Shown here: positions 11,281 to 22,700 of the stretch, piece by piece
Numbering within the stretch: position 1 is the first letter of the stretch
Layout of the letters: each line of letters begins with the position of its first letter
From: Cercophora sp. LCS_1
Lineage: Eukaryota > Ascomycota > Sordariomycetes > Sordariales > Lasiosphaeriaceae
Direction: 5' to 3'
Length of the DNA: 64,000 nt
NCBI GenBank assembly: GCA_036250225.1
Contig: JAPZLL010000015.1
Span: 372,001 to 436,000, forward strand
The notes under the pieces: generated by a model
Database searches by the model: none
What the model saw: only the letters and a program-made list of their open reading frames with translations
Told to the model about the DNA's origin: nothing
Translations under genes and position numbers: made by a program

Positions 11281-12052
11281 CGGTTCATGGGAAAGTTGTC
11301 CCCAATCCCGATGCTTCACGAAACGAGACCGCTTGTCCTGATCCTCAGACATTCTGGCGATGTGCTGAACCCTATGTTGGCGATCGGTGTTACGCGGCAG
11401 AACACGCGAAACATTTCCTCCACGATCTTGCAGAATGTCTCGGGGAGAGTGTGATGCGAAGAGGGGGAATAAGGTATTTTGCCCGAAGACGGCCACGGAA
11501 ACCCCGCCAAGGTAGCCCCCGGAAACGCTGACGGTCCACAAGCAAGAGGATAAAGGCATCCGAGTGCACAGAGAGATAGATCCGTCCGTGGAAGACTTCG
11601 AAACGTCTTTTTCTACTATGAATACATCATGTTGTTTATTGTGGGGTTCTGTGTAAATTCTTGTCCCTCTGGATGGATGAGTTCCCTGAGCGTTTTGAGG
11701 CAAGCTGTTGAAATACGTGTACCTACGCGGGAGGCGTTACCTTGGTACTTATCATGGCCTTTACGCCTTCGCCTTATAAAAAGGGGCTTATGCAATTTTG
11801 AAACCCTTTTCGCTTTTTCAGTAGGGGTTTGACGTTAGATATCCGGGGCCACGGGTGTGGAAGAGAGTGAAATGGGACTTGTGAAAAATAAGTCTTAAAC
11901 CAAAAGGAACCAAATCTAGTGTCACATCACCTCCAAAGGATATCACGCAGCACAAAGGTGGTATTGTGGTCTGTGAACTGCTGTGTCACAGTGCCCATCC
12001 AAGCTAACCCCATGCCCAAGACTCCGTGTTCCGAAACCCTAATGTCTCCCCC
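11281..12052. other. Intergenic: distal lectin promoter and CTP synthase 3' flank
   Basis: No coding frame with recognisable features was found. The stretch is slightly A+T-richer near 11750-11920. No repeats were recognised. Confidence 0.45.
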
Positions 12053-14024
12053 TCAAACCTTGTTCAGCTGCTGCGTAACCTCCTCTAGACACCCCGCAGC
12101 GGCGGCAAAGAAACCCAGGAAGAACTTGCTGGGTGAAAGCACCCTGCTGAGGAACTCGGGGTGTGCCTGCACACCGACGAACCAGGGGTGGTCGCGCAGC
12201 TCGATGATCTCCATGCGCTCGCCCTTGGAGTCCTTGCCGATAAAGTTGAGACCGGCACCCTCGAGGCGCTCAATCATCTCGGGGTTGACCTCGTATCTGT
12301 GGCGATGGCGCTCCTCGATCTGCGGGGCCGAGCCGTACATCTTTCGGATGCGTGACCACTCGGTGCCCTCTTGGAAGATGCAGGGGTGCTTGCCCAGACG
12401 CATGGTGCCGCCCATCTTGGTCTTGTCGACCTCGGGCATGTAGATGATGACGTGGTCCTTGGACTCAGGGTGCAACTCTTCGCTGCCGGCGTCGGGGATG
12501 TCCGCCACGTTTTTCGAGTACTCGATGACGGCCAGCTGGAAGCCCAGGCAGATACCCAGGAACGGCACCTTTTGCTTGCGCGCCCATGCGATGGCCTTCA
12601 TCATGCCCGTTGTTCCGCGCACGCCGAAACCACCGGGAACGAGGATAGCGTTCGCGGTACAAACTGCGTGCCACGCCTTGTGGAAGTCGGCAGGAGATTG
12701 CTCCAACGTCTCGTCCTCAAGGTGTGACGAGTCGACCCAGATGAGCTCCAGCTTCTTGCGGCAGTGCATGGCCGAGTGCTCGAGCGCCTTGGACACGCTG
12801 ATGTAGGCGTCGTGGAGCGATGTGTACTTTCCAACGAGCGCGACAGTGACTATGTCGAGAGCGCGGTCCTGAGCCGTGGCGAGGGAAACCCATTCCTGCC
12901 ACATGGCACGCCCCTGGTCGATGCGAGCCTGGGACTTTGCCAGAGTCGAGAGCTCGAGAAGACCGCTGAGGGTATGGAGGAGCTTTTGCTTGTCGAGAAG
13001 CAAAGGAACATGGTACGTTGTCGAGACGTTGTGCACGGCCAAGACCTGCTCGCGCTCGACTTGGCACATGTTGGCGATCTTTTGAATGGTGGCGCCCTCC
13101 AATGGCTGCTCGCAACGGCAGGCGATCAGGTCTGGGAAGATACCGGCACTTCGTGAGTCGCTGACGGCTCGCTGTGTGGGTTTGGTCTTTTGCTCGCCGA
13201 CGATGGGCACGTAGGCAACCAGGATCTGGGTGAAGTTGCCCTTGCCTGCTTTTCTTTGCAGCTGGCTCAGGGCATGCACGAAGGGCGCGCTCTCGATATC
13301 GCCAACGGTGCCACCAAGCTCGATGACGCAGACATCGGGCTCAGCCCCAGACTCGTCAACTGGAATCTTGGCTACCCGCTCGATCCAGTCCTGGATCTCG
13401 TTGGTGATGTGGGGGACGCTGTTGCCGTTAGGCAGAGGACATGGAAATCAAAGCAGAGAACATACACCTGGACAGTCTTGCCGAGGTAGTCGCCACGACG
13501 CTCTCGCTCGATGACGGACTGGTAAATTTTGCCTGTCGTGATGTTGTGGTCCCTGGTCAGGGTGGTGAGCAGGTAGCGCTCGTAGTTGCCCAGGTCGAGA
13601 TCCATCTTCCCCACGTTAGCGTCACTCGCCGCCGTTCAAGGGGCGCTAGGATTTACCTCTCCGCCATCGTCCGTCACGTAGACCTCACCATGCCTGTCAA
13701 CATTGCATCAGCACTCTGAGGCGAGCATGTCGGTTGGCCAAGACTCACTCTGTCGGCGCCATGGTTCCGGCATCGATATTGATGTAGGGATCACTGCATT
13801 CAAACAGTAAGCTCCGGATTCTAGGCCAGCCGGTTTGATGACCCTACATTTTGATGCTCGTGACCGTGAGGCCGCTCGCCTTCAGCAGGAGACCGGTGCT
13901 GGAGGCGATGATGCCTTTCCCAACACCGGAGATAACGCCTGCATGCCCGTTAGCACCTGCCCGCTCTGCCCTGCAACCGGCGCTACGGTAGATACTGACC
14001 TCCAGACACCAGAACGTACTTCAT
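12053..14024 (-). CDS. CTP synthase
   Basis: Six exons (14024-14000, 13938-13848, 13793-13749, 13693-13657, 13605-13466, 13418-12053) join in phase to 567 residues; yeast Ura7 has 579. The enzyme makes CTP from UTP, ATP and glutamine in the cytosol, in filaments when conditions demand. The amidoligase domain starts MKYVLVSGG and continues VISGVGKGI and KIDPYINIDAGTM, then HGEVYVTDDGGE and LDLGNYERYL. The C-terminal glutaminase domain has GICLGFQLA with nucleophile Cys403, and QAHPEF with His532 and Glu534 of the triad. Five short introns crowd the first 200 codons, typical for this gene in filamentous fungi. The donor of intron 1 is GTCAGT and that of intron 2 is GTAGGG, both weaker than consensus, but the conserved protein sequence fixes them. 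Confidence 0.96.
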
Positions 14025-14727
14025 CTTGGCGGTTGACAATCTCACGGGGGTTGCCGGAGGTGCTGACGAGATGCAGGGTTTGACGGCGGTTTTATCGGTC
14101 GCGCTGAGACGCGTCGGTGGTAAAAAATTCGGTGCGCTAAGCCAAATCCGTTGGCGCCTCGGCGTGGTGGGGCGCCGACTCAGGTGCGTCAACGGCAGAA
14201 AGGAAGCGAGAGCTCGAGACCTGCGAGAAGGCGTCGAAGCGAACTGTTGACGTGGCCAAGGGTAAATATTAGGCGTCGGAATTTTCTCGTCTGGGCCTTC
14301 ATTTTTGACGCAATGCTGGTCTGGAATGGTCTCGTGGTTCGGCGAGAAGAGACCTGGGATGGAGAGAGCCGGAGCAAACTGGGGGGCTTTGGGGGGGCAA
14401 AAAAACCCGCCCCGCCAGTCCAGGCAGGCAGCGGTCACGGACGGGTATCAACGGCGATTTGACGATCATTGCAAATTGGATCCAACACCATCCTCAACAA
14501 GAAGCATCGACTATCGATGGAACTCTATATGGCAATTATCGATGTAAATCTTGAAGTTCCCTTTCCTAAAACACTTTTCCATCTGCTCTCGAAAAGTTCT
14601 GGAAGGCAGGAACAGGTGGAGCATCGGAGAGGGTGGGGTAAGGGTGGGGGCCACTGAGGGGTCGTACCTGTAGCACCGTCCGGCAAGGTGGGAAAAATGG
14701 AGTGGGGGGGGGGGGAAATAAAATCTG
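14025..14727. other. Intergenic: CTP synthase promoter and tRNA 3' flank
   Basis: No gene was recognised. A run of 11-12 G residues sits at 14704-14715, just downstream of the tRNA 3' end on the minus strand (a C tract there). Its role is unknown. On the minus strand the segment just past the tRNA end reads CAGATTTTATTT, so TTTTA followed by TTT could serve as the RNA polymerase III terminator. Confidence 0.45.
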
Positions 14728-14809
14728 TGGACGAGCTGGGAATCGAACCCAGGACCTTTCGCATCCAGAAGATGCTAAGCGAACGCTCTACCAACTGAGC
14801 CACACGCCC
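14728..14809 (-). tRNA. tRNA-Ala(AGC) with a 9-nt intron
   Basis: On the minus strand GGGCGTG pairs with CTCGTCC, including the G3:U70 wobble that identifies alanine tRNAs and the U6/U67 mismatch also seen in yeast tRNA-Ala. The D arm is GCTC...GAGC with AGTTGGTA in the loop. The anticodon stem is TTCGC/GCGAA and the loop reads TTAGCA, then 9 extra bases (TCTTCTGGA), then T. This is anticodon AGC with an intron at the canonical position after nt 37. The T arm is CTGGG TTCGATT CCCAG, followed by discriminator A. Removing the 9 bases leaves a standard tRNA of 73 nt. The D-box-like TGGCTCAGTTGG and B-box GGTTCGATTCC are intact. Confidence 0.93.
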
Positions 14810-15285
14810 TTGATTGGATGCTGGTGATGCTTGTAACGCAGTCCATAATGCTAGGCCATTCTAGTGTAAAACAGCACCCAACCCCTGAATCCAAGGGCTC
14901 GGCACGCCCTCTTCCCACACCCACTCTCCCTGTGGTTGAAGAGCCCGAAAACCTTCATCCCAAGGCCTTCGTTACACACGGGAGCAGGGTACCGCGCATT
15001 CGACCTGGATCTGTTGGTAACATGTTCGACGTGATAGGTCAAACCCTGTGGCTGGGCCGAGGGAGGTGCATCGCGTTCCTGGGTTAATATCACCAGCCGC
15101 GGTCAAGATTAGCCTGCATTGCGCGCTCTCGGGTATGAGTGCAGTCCTAATCCAGACTATCGGCAGAATGATAATGGAGATGGTATAACTCAGCACGTTT
15201 TCACTCGACGCGGGGGCATTGCTTCCTCCGGGTCTAGTCCAGTTCATAAGGTATTAGCGGACATTAATCGAGTTAGTCCTTTACG
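14810..15285. other. Intergenic, nothing recognised
   Basis: This is the 5' flank of the tRNA on the minus strand and the promoter region of the peroxygenase gene. Short frames on both strands show no motif. Confidence 0.45.
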
Positions 15286-16146
15286 ATGCACGCCACAGCC
15301 ATTCTCCTAGCATTTGCTGCTGGAGTCGTCGCCTTTGCCGATGACAGCCGTCCATGGCAAGCACCTTCACCGGGCGATAGTAGGATATTTCATCGCAGAA
15401 TGAGACTAAGATCCGGGTCGCTGACGTTCCGTCGCAGAGAGAAGCGCTTGTCCATTGCTAAACTCGCTCGCCAACCACGGCTTTCTCCCAAGAAACGGTC
15501 GCAACTTGTCCTCAGAGCTGGTATTTCAAGCACTGAGCGAGTCCATCAACCTGCACCCAGAGGCAGCTGAGTTTCCCACCGCGGTTGCGTTATCAACATC
15601 GACCACAGGAGACCCCGACACGTTCAACCTCGACGACATCAACAAGCATGGAGGTATGGTTGACACCGACCGAGCATACATCTCGCTCACACAACACAGT
15701 CATCGAACACGACGGGAGTCTCAGTCGTGCTGACACGTTCTTTGGGGACAATCACAGTCTCAATTGGACGGTGTGGAACGAGACAAAGTCATACTTTGAA
15801 GGAGACACCATCTCGGTCCTTGAAGCAGCCAAGGCAAGGGCGGCTCGGCTCAAAACTTCGGCAGCAATAAATCCTGAGTACAAATTCACGGACGGTGATA
15901 ACCAGGCTAGTTTGTTCGAGACGGCCTTTATCCTGTTGACTTTTGGAGACGGGAATGAAGCCAAAACGGAGTGGGTTCGTGTGTTTTTTGGTACGTGGTT
16001 CTCACCGGTGACAGAATGACAAGTGTTGACTTGTGCGAACAGAGAACGAACGACTGCCATACGCGGAGGGATATGTTCGCAAAGAGAAGCCGATTACACC
16101 GGATGATCTGGCTGATGTATCCGATAAGTTGATTGCCGCGATATGA
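15286..16146 (+). CDS. Secreted heme-thiolate peroxidase/peroxygenase (chloroperoxidase family)
   Basis: Four exons (15286-15379, 15438-15653, 15700-15990, 16043-16146) join in phase to 234 residues, the size of short unspecific peroxygenases. Residues 1-18 form a signal peptide (MHATAILLAFAAGVVAFA). Splicing creates the family signature RSACPLLNSLANHG at residues 33-46, with Cys36 as the axial heme thiolate. A second splice creates KHGVIEHDGSLSR, with the E-H-D motif at residues 106-108 that binds the structural Mg ion and supports catalysis. The family uses hydrogen peroxide to halogenate or hydroxylate diverse organic substrates outside the cell. Which activity applies here cannot be told from sequence. 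NHS/NWT/NET-type sequons suggest N-glycosylation. Neighbouring genes also encode exported proteins. Confidence 0.9.
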
Positions 16147-16604
16147 AGAATGGCCGGGAAAAGCAAGCCGTGCGAAACGGGGAAAGGCAATGCAAGACAT
16201 GGTCATGTCAGCGTCTTGCATAAAGTTGATGCTGCAGTGTTGTCATTCCTCCCCGGCAGGTCCACCACACATCACTAGTTCTCGATAACAAACTCTTCTG
16301 ACTCGGCTGCATCCATAGCAAGACGGTTCGACGTGAAGATGACGACGACTGATGCAACCACTTCCAATCACCTGGGGAGAAGACACCCGGAACAAAACTC
16401 CCGTCTTCCGCTTTGCGCTTCTGTAAATGATTGAGGCAGCTAGAATGACGTGGGTTAAAGTCTGGGCTTTGAAAGGCTGTATATAGGTCACTTCCCAGGA
16501 ATTCGGTCCCGGTACGTTTCCTCTCCTGTGAACCGATGAACTGCTCTCAACACCCGACTCAATACCCCGCCCAACATCGATAACACTCATACCAGAACAA
16601 CAAA
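16147..16604. other. Intergenic promoter region of the MARVEL gene
   Basis: No coding frame is convincing. The final ~60 bp before the ATG is C/A-rich, as usual for fungal 5' leaders. Confidence 0.45.
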
Positions 16605-17222
16605 ATGGACAGCATGGGCAACCGAAGCTCACTGAGCAGCACAATCCCGAGAATACTGCTGGGTCTGAGCAACCCGCTCATCTTTGCGTCGTCAGCCATC
16701 CTGACGGGCATCATCTCGTGGTTTCTGCACCGATACACCTACCGCAACACGCACCTGGTGTACATGGAGGTCATTGCCGTCCTGACACTTTTCATTTATC
16801 TCTTTACACTGGTCTTGCCCTTCCTCAAATCGTACCGCGGCTATCTCCTGCCGCTCAACATGATCCTGTCGTACCTCTGGCTCACGTCCCTCATCTTCTC
16901 GTCGCAGGACTACAGCGGGCATCGATGCCGGTACAACTCACCGCCGGGTGTGGGACATTGTCGACTGAAGCATACCATTCAGGCATTTCAGATCCTGGGC
17001 TTGTGAGTCTTTTTTTTTCTCTTTACGTGATGAATGGTGACTCTTGTCTGATGTGTCGCAAGTACGATGCTCTTCTTCAACAGCGTCCTCGAAGCCATCA
17101 TGTGGGCCCTGTCTCGAGCGCAGCGCAACCCGAGCGGGACGGAAAAGGGTGCTCCGAACTCGGTGCCGGGAACCATCATCCCTGGAGCCACCAACGGCGA
17201 CGGCGCTCGGCAAACCGTCTAG
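16605..17222 (+). CDS. MARVEL-like four-TM membrane protein
   Basis: Two exons (16605-17002 and 17063-17222) join across a GTGAGT intron to 185 residues. Four hydrophobic segments are visible: FASSAILTGIISWFL, EVIAVLTLFIYLFTLVLPFL, LNMILSYLWLTSLIF and, formed across the splice, IQAFQILGFTMLFFNSVLEAIMW. The region between TM3 and TM4 carries CRYNSPPG...CRLKHTIQAF, matching the Cys-containing outer loop and the conserved [KR]-x-[TS]-x-x-[AS]-F entry to TM4 of fungal MARVEL-domain proteins. The C-terminal tail is Gly/Asn/Pro-rich and cytoplasmic. Members associate with membrane domains; no specific function can be assigned. The unspliced frame would stop at the end of exon 1 and lose TM4, which supports the intron. 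Confidence 0.82.
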
Positions 17223-17926
17223 GATGTTTCGGTGGCGGTCGACTGTGCAGCTGGGTCTGGCAAATGACGGTCTGGTTGTATGCAATCACCGCCTGTAAGG
17301 GAGGGGTTGGGCTGTCGCATGCATGTCCAGTTCTGGGCTGGGGGTCATGTTGGGCTGAATGGTCGTCAGGTGGACGAAGGGTTCTTCGGGCTGTGCTGGG
17401 TACCTACCTAATACGGAGTGGTTTTTCTGTAAATATTGTTTTTCGTAATAATAATCTCTTGCCCGTTCAGCATGGGCCATGGCCCTGTTCAGACCGTTGG
17501 AGATAGGAGGGACCTCGCAGGGATGAAGACCAAGCATGTCGATCACTTCTCACGCAGGGTTCGTCAACCAGCACCGTTTTGGATTGCACCCGCAGGGTTC
17601 TCTGCGTGACCGCCCCGACATCAAGGGATGATTGGTATCTTGGCCCTCTTGGCCCTGCGTCTTTCCGCAGCCCATTGACATCCGCGGCATGGGCAGTGCC
17701 CGGTATGCGACCGCCCCCAGAACAATCACGCCAGCAAACAACGCCTGCTTGGCCCAAACCTGGCTTGTGACCCCACCTCACAAAAATCATGAAATTCGGA
17801 GTCATGATATTACCAACATGCCCGCCACCAGCAGTGTCTCGCATATCCCTCTTTGCGTTTCACAAGGCGACACAACATCTGCCACATTGATCTCAATCCC
17901 GCACGTCGCATCAGCAAGCCAACAAC
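17223..17926. other. Intergenic, nothing recognised
   Basis: Overlapping short frames occur on both strands around 17467-17844 but none has a motif or plausible splice pattern. The last part is the upstream region of the methyltransferase gene. Confidence 0.45.
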
Positions 17927-18412
17927 ATGGCGGAAGATACGCCATCCCACGTCTTCCCCGGCGAACACTGGGGGTCCAAGGCAAGCAAGCACACATACGC
18001 CACTGCGTCATTTCCATGAATTTCCGTAGCACAAACCGCTAACGCCGCGTCAAAAAAAAAAAAGAAACCCGATCCGACCGACGAAGCCTCAGACGCAGAA
18101 AGCTCAACGGCATCCATCACCTCCAGCATCCTCAACTACCGCCAGCTGCACGGCCGGACCTTCCACGGCGAACGCGGCACAGCCAATTACTGGGCTGCCA
18201 ACGACGCGAAGCAGAATGACCTGCTTGATATCGTGTCAGTCGTCCTCTCCAGTCCTCCCCAGTCCAGTCTAGTGCCGGGTTAGGGTTTGTGCTGATGAAC
18301 GACATTGAAACATAGACACGCCTTCAACACGCTGCATCTCGATGGTGGGTTGTATGCTGCTCCGATCAAGGATATAAATCCAAAGGTTGTTTGTTTTCTC
18401 TTTTGTGTCCCC

Positions 18413-18446
<34 letters not shown>

Positions 18447-19566
18447 ATTGTTTCGAATTGACGAAATAGCCAGAAAGTCCTCGATATTGGAACGGGTACC
18501 GGCATCTGGGCCATGTATGTTGTTGTCACCAGCCCACTTGTCTTTCAAGTTGGTGGGGACTCGACCGATACTGACAAACAACCCTAGTGATTTCGCCGAG
18601 GAGTTTCCCGACTGTCAAGTCATCGGAACTGATGTCTCGCCGATTCAACCGAGTTGGGTCCCTCCGAATGTCAAGTTGTAAGTTTGCTTGTTGTCTTGTT
18701 CTTCAACCCCTCTGTTTCTTCCACCATCCTTGAAGTTCTATTTTCTCGCCATCTTCCGCTTCCCGCTCCCTTTTACCTCCCCTCCACCGCGAATTCGACT
18801 CAACGTCGCTTCGCGTCGTCCACCTTTATTACCCATATCTCCAACCGAGACCAAGCCGTTGCGGCGCGTGCGAGACTAATTAACGGCATAATAATTCAAC
18901 CAGCGAAATCGAAGACGCAACCCAACCCTGGACCTACCCCGCCAACTCGTTCGACTACGTCCACATCCGCTGGCTGATCGGCTCCGTCCCGTCGTGGGAG
19001 GCCCTCTTCGCCGAGGCCTTCCGCGTCCTGAAACCCGGCGGCTACCTCGAGACCTGGGAGCCGGCCGACAGGATCTACGCCGATGACGGGAGCGTCAAGC
19101 CCGATGACGCCCTTGGCCAGTGGGCTGTGCTGTTTAGGGAGGGCGGCAAAAAGATTGGACGGTCGTTTAATCTGTATGATGGCGATGTGCAGGGACAAAG
19201 CATGAGGAGTGCAGGGTTTGAGGAAGTTGGCAGGAGGGATTTTACTGTGAGTTTTCGGCTATTTCATTGCGTTGGTCATGTTGGAACTTTGATGGGATAG
19301 GAGGTGAGAGAGAAGAATGATGCTGACGACTCCAGACACCGGTGGGCCAGTGGCCGAGGGATCCCAAACTGAAGGAGATTGGCATGTTTGCGCAGGCTGC
19401 GTTTGAAGTTGATACCGAAGGATACATTCTGTTTCTGGCCACAACAATCGGTTGGAAGATGGAAGAGGTCAAGGCATATGTCCAACAAGCAATCAGAGAG
19501 TTGAGGAGCAGAACAAGGAGACCGCAGTACCGTCAGAGGGTTGTCTGGGGGAGGAAGCCTGAGTGA
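17927..19566 (+). CDS. LaeA/TAM-like SAM-dependent methyltransferase
   Basis: Seven exons (17927-17980, 18065-18234, 18316-18385, 18474-18514, 18588-18677, 18904-19246, 19336-19566) keep phase and give 332 residues. The N-terminal lead (YRQLHGRTFHGERGTANYW, DLLDI, HAFNTLHLDG) is that of fungal LaeA-like enzymes. Motif I is KVLDIGTGTGIWAIDFAEE at residues 99-117. DVSPIQPSWVPPN and FEIEDATQPWTYP follow, then FDYVHIRWL and the motif RVLKPGGYLETWE. Relatives include the secondary-metabolism regulator LaeA and enzymes methylating small acids; the substrate here is unknown. Intron 1 is best explained as a GC-AG intron (AAG|GCAAGC). A GTCATT donor further on is an alternative, so the first 20-25 residues are uncertain. 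Intron 3 contains a 26-bp T tract. Confidence 0.85.
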
Positions 19567-19782
19567 CATTGCAAAGGATATGGAGATATGTTTCCTCGGT
19601 TGCTACGAGTTGTGCGCTGAACTGTCGGGCGGGCGTGAATACATAGATACAAAAAAATAAGGGGACTGAAGTTGGAAGACTGCCTAGAAACAATACCAGG
19701 ATACAAATAAAACATCCAAAAGTGTTGACGGCCTGGGAGAAAAATAAAACTTTGACAAAATAGGCATATGGTAGGTGCACGG

Positions 19783-22700
19783 TTAGTCTCCGTTCGAGCC
19801 TTTGACATAAGGCTGGTTGTACTGCCACCTGGGGCTGCGTTGATTCCTCGAGTACCATTCGTCGTTGTTGTAAAGGGCGAAGCCTGGGTCTCCAACAGCG
19901 ATATTCGATGGCCAGCAGGGATTGTCGGGAAGACCGTAGTCGGGAGGCGCGTTGACCTCATGTTTGACGCTGATGCTCGGCTTGAAGTCAACATTGATGG
20001 TTCCTTCCATATGGTTCGTCTTCACGCCGCCCTTGGGCTTTTTGTTGAAGCCGGTGGCCCACCTTCGCTTAAACTCGGCGACGTTGTAGTCTTCGAGCAT
20101 AGGGCGGATGCACGAACCAAGCCACATGGCGGAGCCCGACGCGCGGTTAACTCCATTCGGCAGATATCGCATGACCTGGCCGCCCTTCTTGCCGACGTTG
20201 GTCAACTCGACGCTGCCGTCGGCCAGCAGGTAGCGTGGGGGGAACTCGTCGACATCGCACTCGGGCTCTTTACGGTGCGCTGCATCACGCCACGAACTTT
20301 CATGTTGTTTGTACCATTCCTTGGGACCCGGCCTGGCATCTTCCTCCTGTTTGGCCGCGCCGTTGACGCACGGGATCGCGGCCCACTGGTTGTTGTACGC
20401 GACGGCCGAGCTGATGGCGTAGCATGCCTGATTCCACTCCTTCTTGCATGTCAACGCGACAACTGTGGGCGTGGGGCCATAGGCGACCGACGTGACCACC
20501 GTGATTTCTTTCTGGGTCGTCGAGGATCCCCCGCCGGCGGCCACGCACGACTGCGACAGAAGCGTGTTTTTGAGCCTGCCCTGGATCAAGGTCGACTTTG
20601 CCGGCGGGACCCTGCACTTCTTCCTTTTCGTGACGCCGGCGCCGCCAAGGCCGTTGGTGCCGCTTCCGTTGCCAGCCTTGGGCTTGGAGCGGTCTGTCGG
20701 ATTGGTCGAGTCACCCTTCTTGCCCTTGTGCTTGCCGATGTTCTTGGGCTGTCGGAAGCTGGACACGCCGTCGGCGACGGTGCTTAGGATATCAAAGACG
20801 CGCCTGATCTCCTCAGGCACCAAGCTGGTGTCACCGCACGGGCTCAGCCACCACTCAAACGCCCCGGCCGGATCCTCGCCAGGTGGGTAGGCGTACGCCA
20901 ACAACTGAGCCGCTGTCGTGACGGCGTCGAGCCCCGAGTCCAGGATCTTGCCCGCTCCCGGAATGAACTGGAGCCCAATGTCGAGGACAAGCTTGATGGA
21001 CGACATGACGATGAAGCATCCGATCTGCGCAATGACGGGCAGCGCTTCAATGATCGTGTCGGCCAGCATGTTGATAAACATGTTGTCACACGAGCACCTT
21101 CCCCTGACACTCAGCTTTTCCATATCATTGTCGATAAAGGGCTGCCAGTCAATCGGCTGGTCGAGCGGGAAGTGGCCCACACAGCCGTAATTGGTGGTCC
21201 GGCCCTCGGCAGCAGCCTGGTTGATGGACTCAATGCACACCGGACGGCACGTGTCTACGCTGATGTCGCGGAACTTGGTTGACTTGAAGATGGGACACTT
21301 CATTTGATTTTCGTTTCGTATCTCCTCCTTGTGCCACGCCTCCCCTGCCGGCAACGCGATGTTGTTAGGGTCGGTTGATCCGTCTTCCCACTCGTCAACA
21401 ACTGGTAGGCCGCAAGTATGATCTGGACAGAATCCTCTCGCACAAGCGAAACGGCACAGCTGACCCAGCTGCACGTCGAAATCGTCCCAGGCGATGAATT
21501 CGCCTGTGTCATATGGTGGTGGGACACCTTTGACGGGACCTTCGAGCGTGCAGTAGCAAATGGGCCCCGGACACCATCCAAGGCCGCAACTGAACTGACA
21601 AAGGTCGTAAGCGTTGAAGTCCCCGCTTTCGCCGCCAATGCAGCCCTGGGTCCCTTTGGGCGGCGCGTCGATTGGGGCGTCAAGGTCATCTCTGCCAAAG
21701 GCCTGCAGATCGACGGCCCAGTCAATGCTGCCGGCAAAGTTGAGAGCCTTCCAGTCGTTGCGGCGCGTAAACTTGGTTGTCGGCGTCATGTAGCTGACGT
21801 AGTCGCCCTTGTACAGCACCACGTCCGAGTTGGAGGCCCCGTCGTGGAAATATTGGGCGCCGCTCTTGCTCAAGATCTCGTTGATCTCGGCGTTGGAGAT
21901 GTAGCCCTTGGTCTCGGTGCACCGTCCCGGCTGCGCGTCCGACTCAAGACGGGTGCCAGTAAAGTCGCACATGGGGCCCCAGCACCCATCCACTGCCATG
22001 TGGAATGACCGGCCATAGCTGGACTCGCCCACAAAGATCTTGTTGTTAGGCACCCCGGCCTTGGTGATGATGGACAGCGCGTTGCGGGTCTCGGTCAGGT
22101 TCACTGTGCACCATGTCAGCGGCTGTTTCCTCAGGACATGCACAAGACAAGACTCATACCATGGCTGCGAATGCATTTCCCAGATGGACATGAGTCAAAG
22201 GCGTTGACGTTGCCATAGTCCCACTGCCCGTGCAGGTCGTATGTCATGTAGACGATGTAGTCGATGACAGCCGCAATCCTGTCGATCGGGAACGCCTTGA
22301 GGTACCAGTACGAAGCAGGTGCTGCAATCGAGACCGACTTGGCTCCGACCTTGGCTTTGAGCGAGGTCAAAAACCGGAGGTATGCGACGCCGTCTCCGGG
22401 TTGTCCGATCGGCACGCCGCCCACCATAATGTCCGGGGCCTACTTTTGTCAGTGTCTGTCGAGACTTTAGCGAGGGCAAAAAAAAAAAAAAAACTTACCC
22501 CTGGATATTCCCAGTCGATGTCAACGCCGTCAAGCTTTTCGTCGTTGAGGAACTGGGCAATGTTGGTGGCAAACGTCTCGCGGTTCGTGATGATGGCCTG
22601 GCGGATGATGTTGTACGTCGCGGGCTCTGTCGAGTAAGCCCAGCCACCAAACGAAATGATGCGCTTCACGCCCTGCAGCTGCTTGAAGGCGGTCCACTGC

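Noticed and set aside
11170..11703. Long upstream extension of the lectin frame
   Set aside because: The added ~178 residues are not family-like, and the TATA box lies inside that stretch.
14704..14715. G run next to the tRNA as a regulatory or quadruplex element
   Set aside because: A single homopolymer run without spaced G tracts; no support beyond composition.
19768..20787. 339-codon plus-strand frame opposite the chitinase
   Set aside because: It is a shadow of the GC-rich chitinase gene; no motif or start context.
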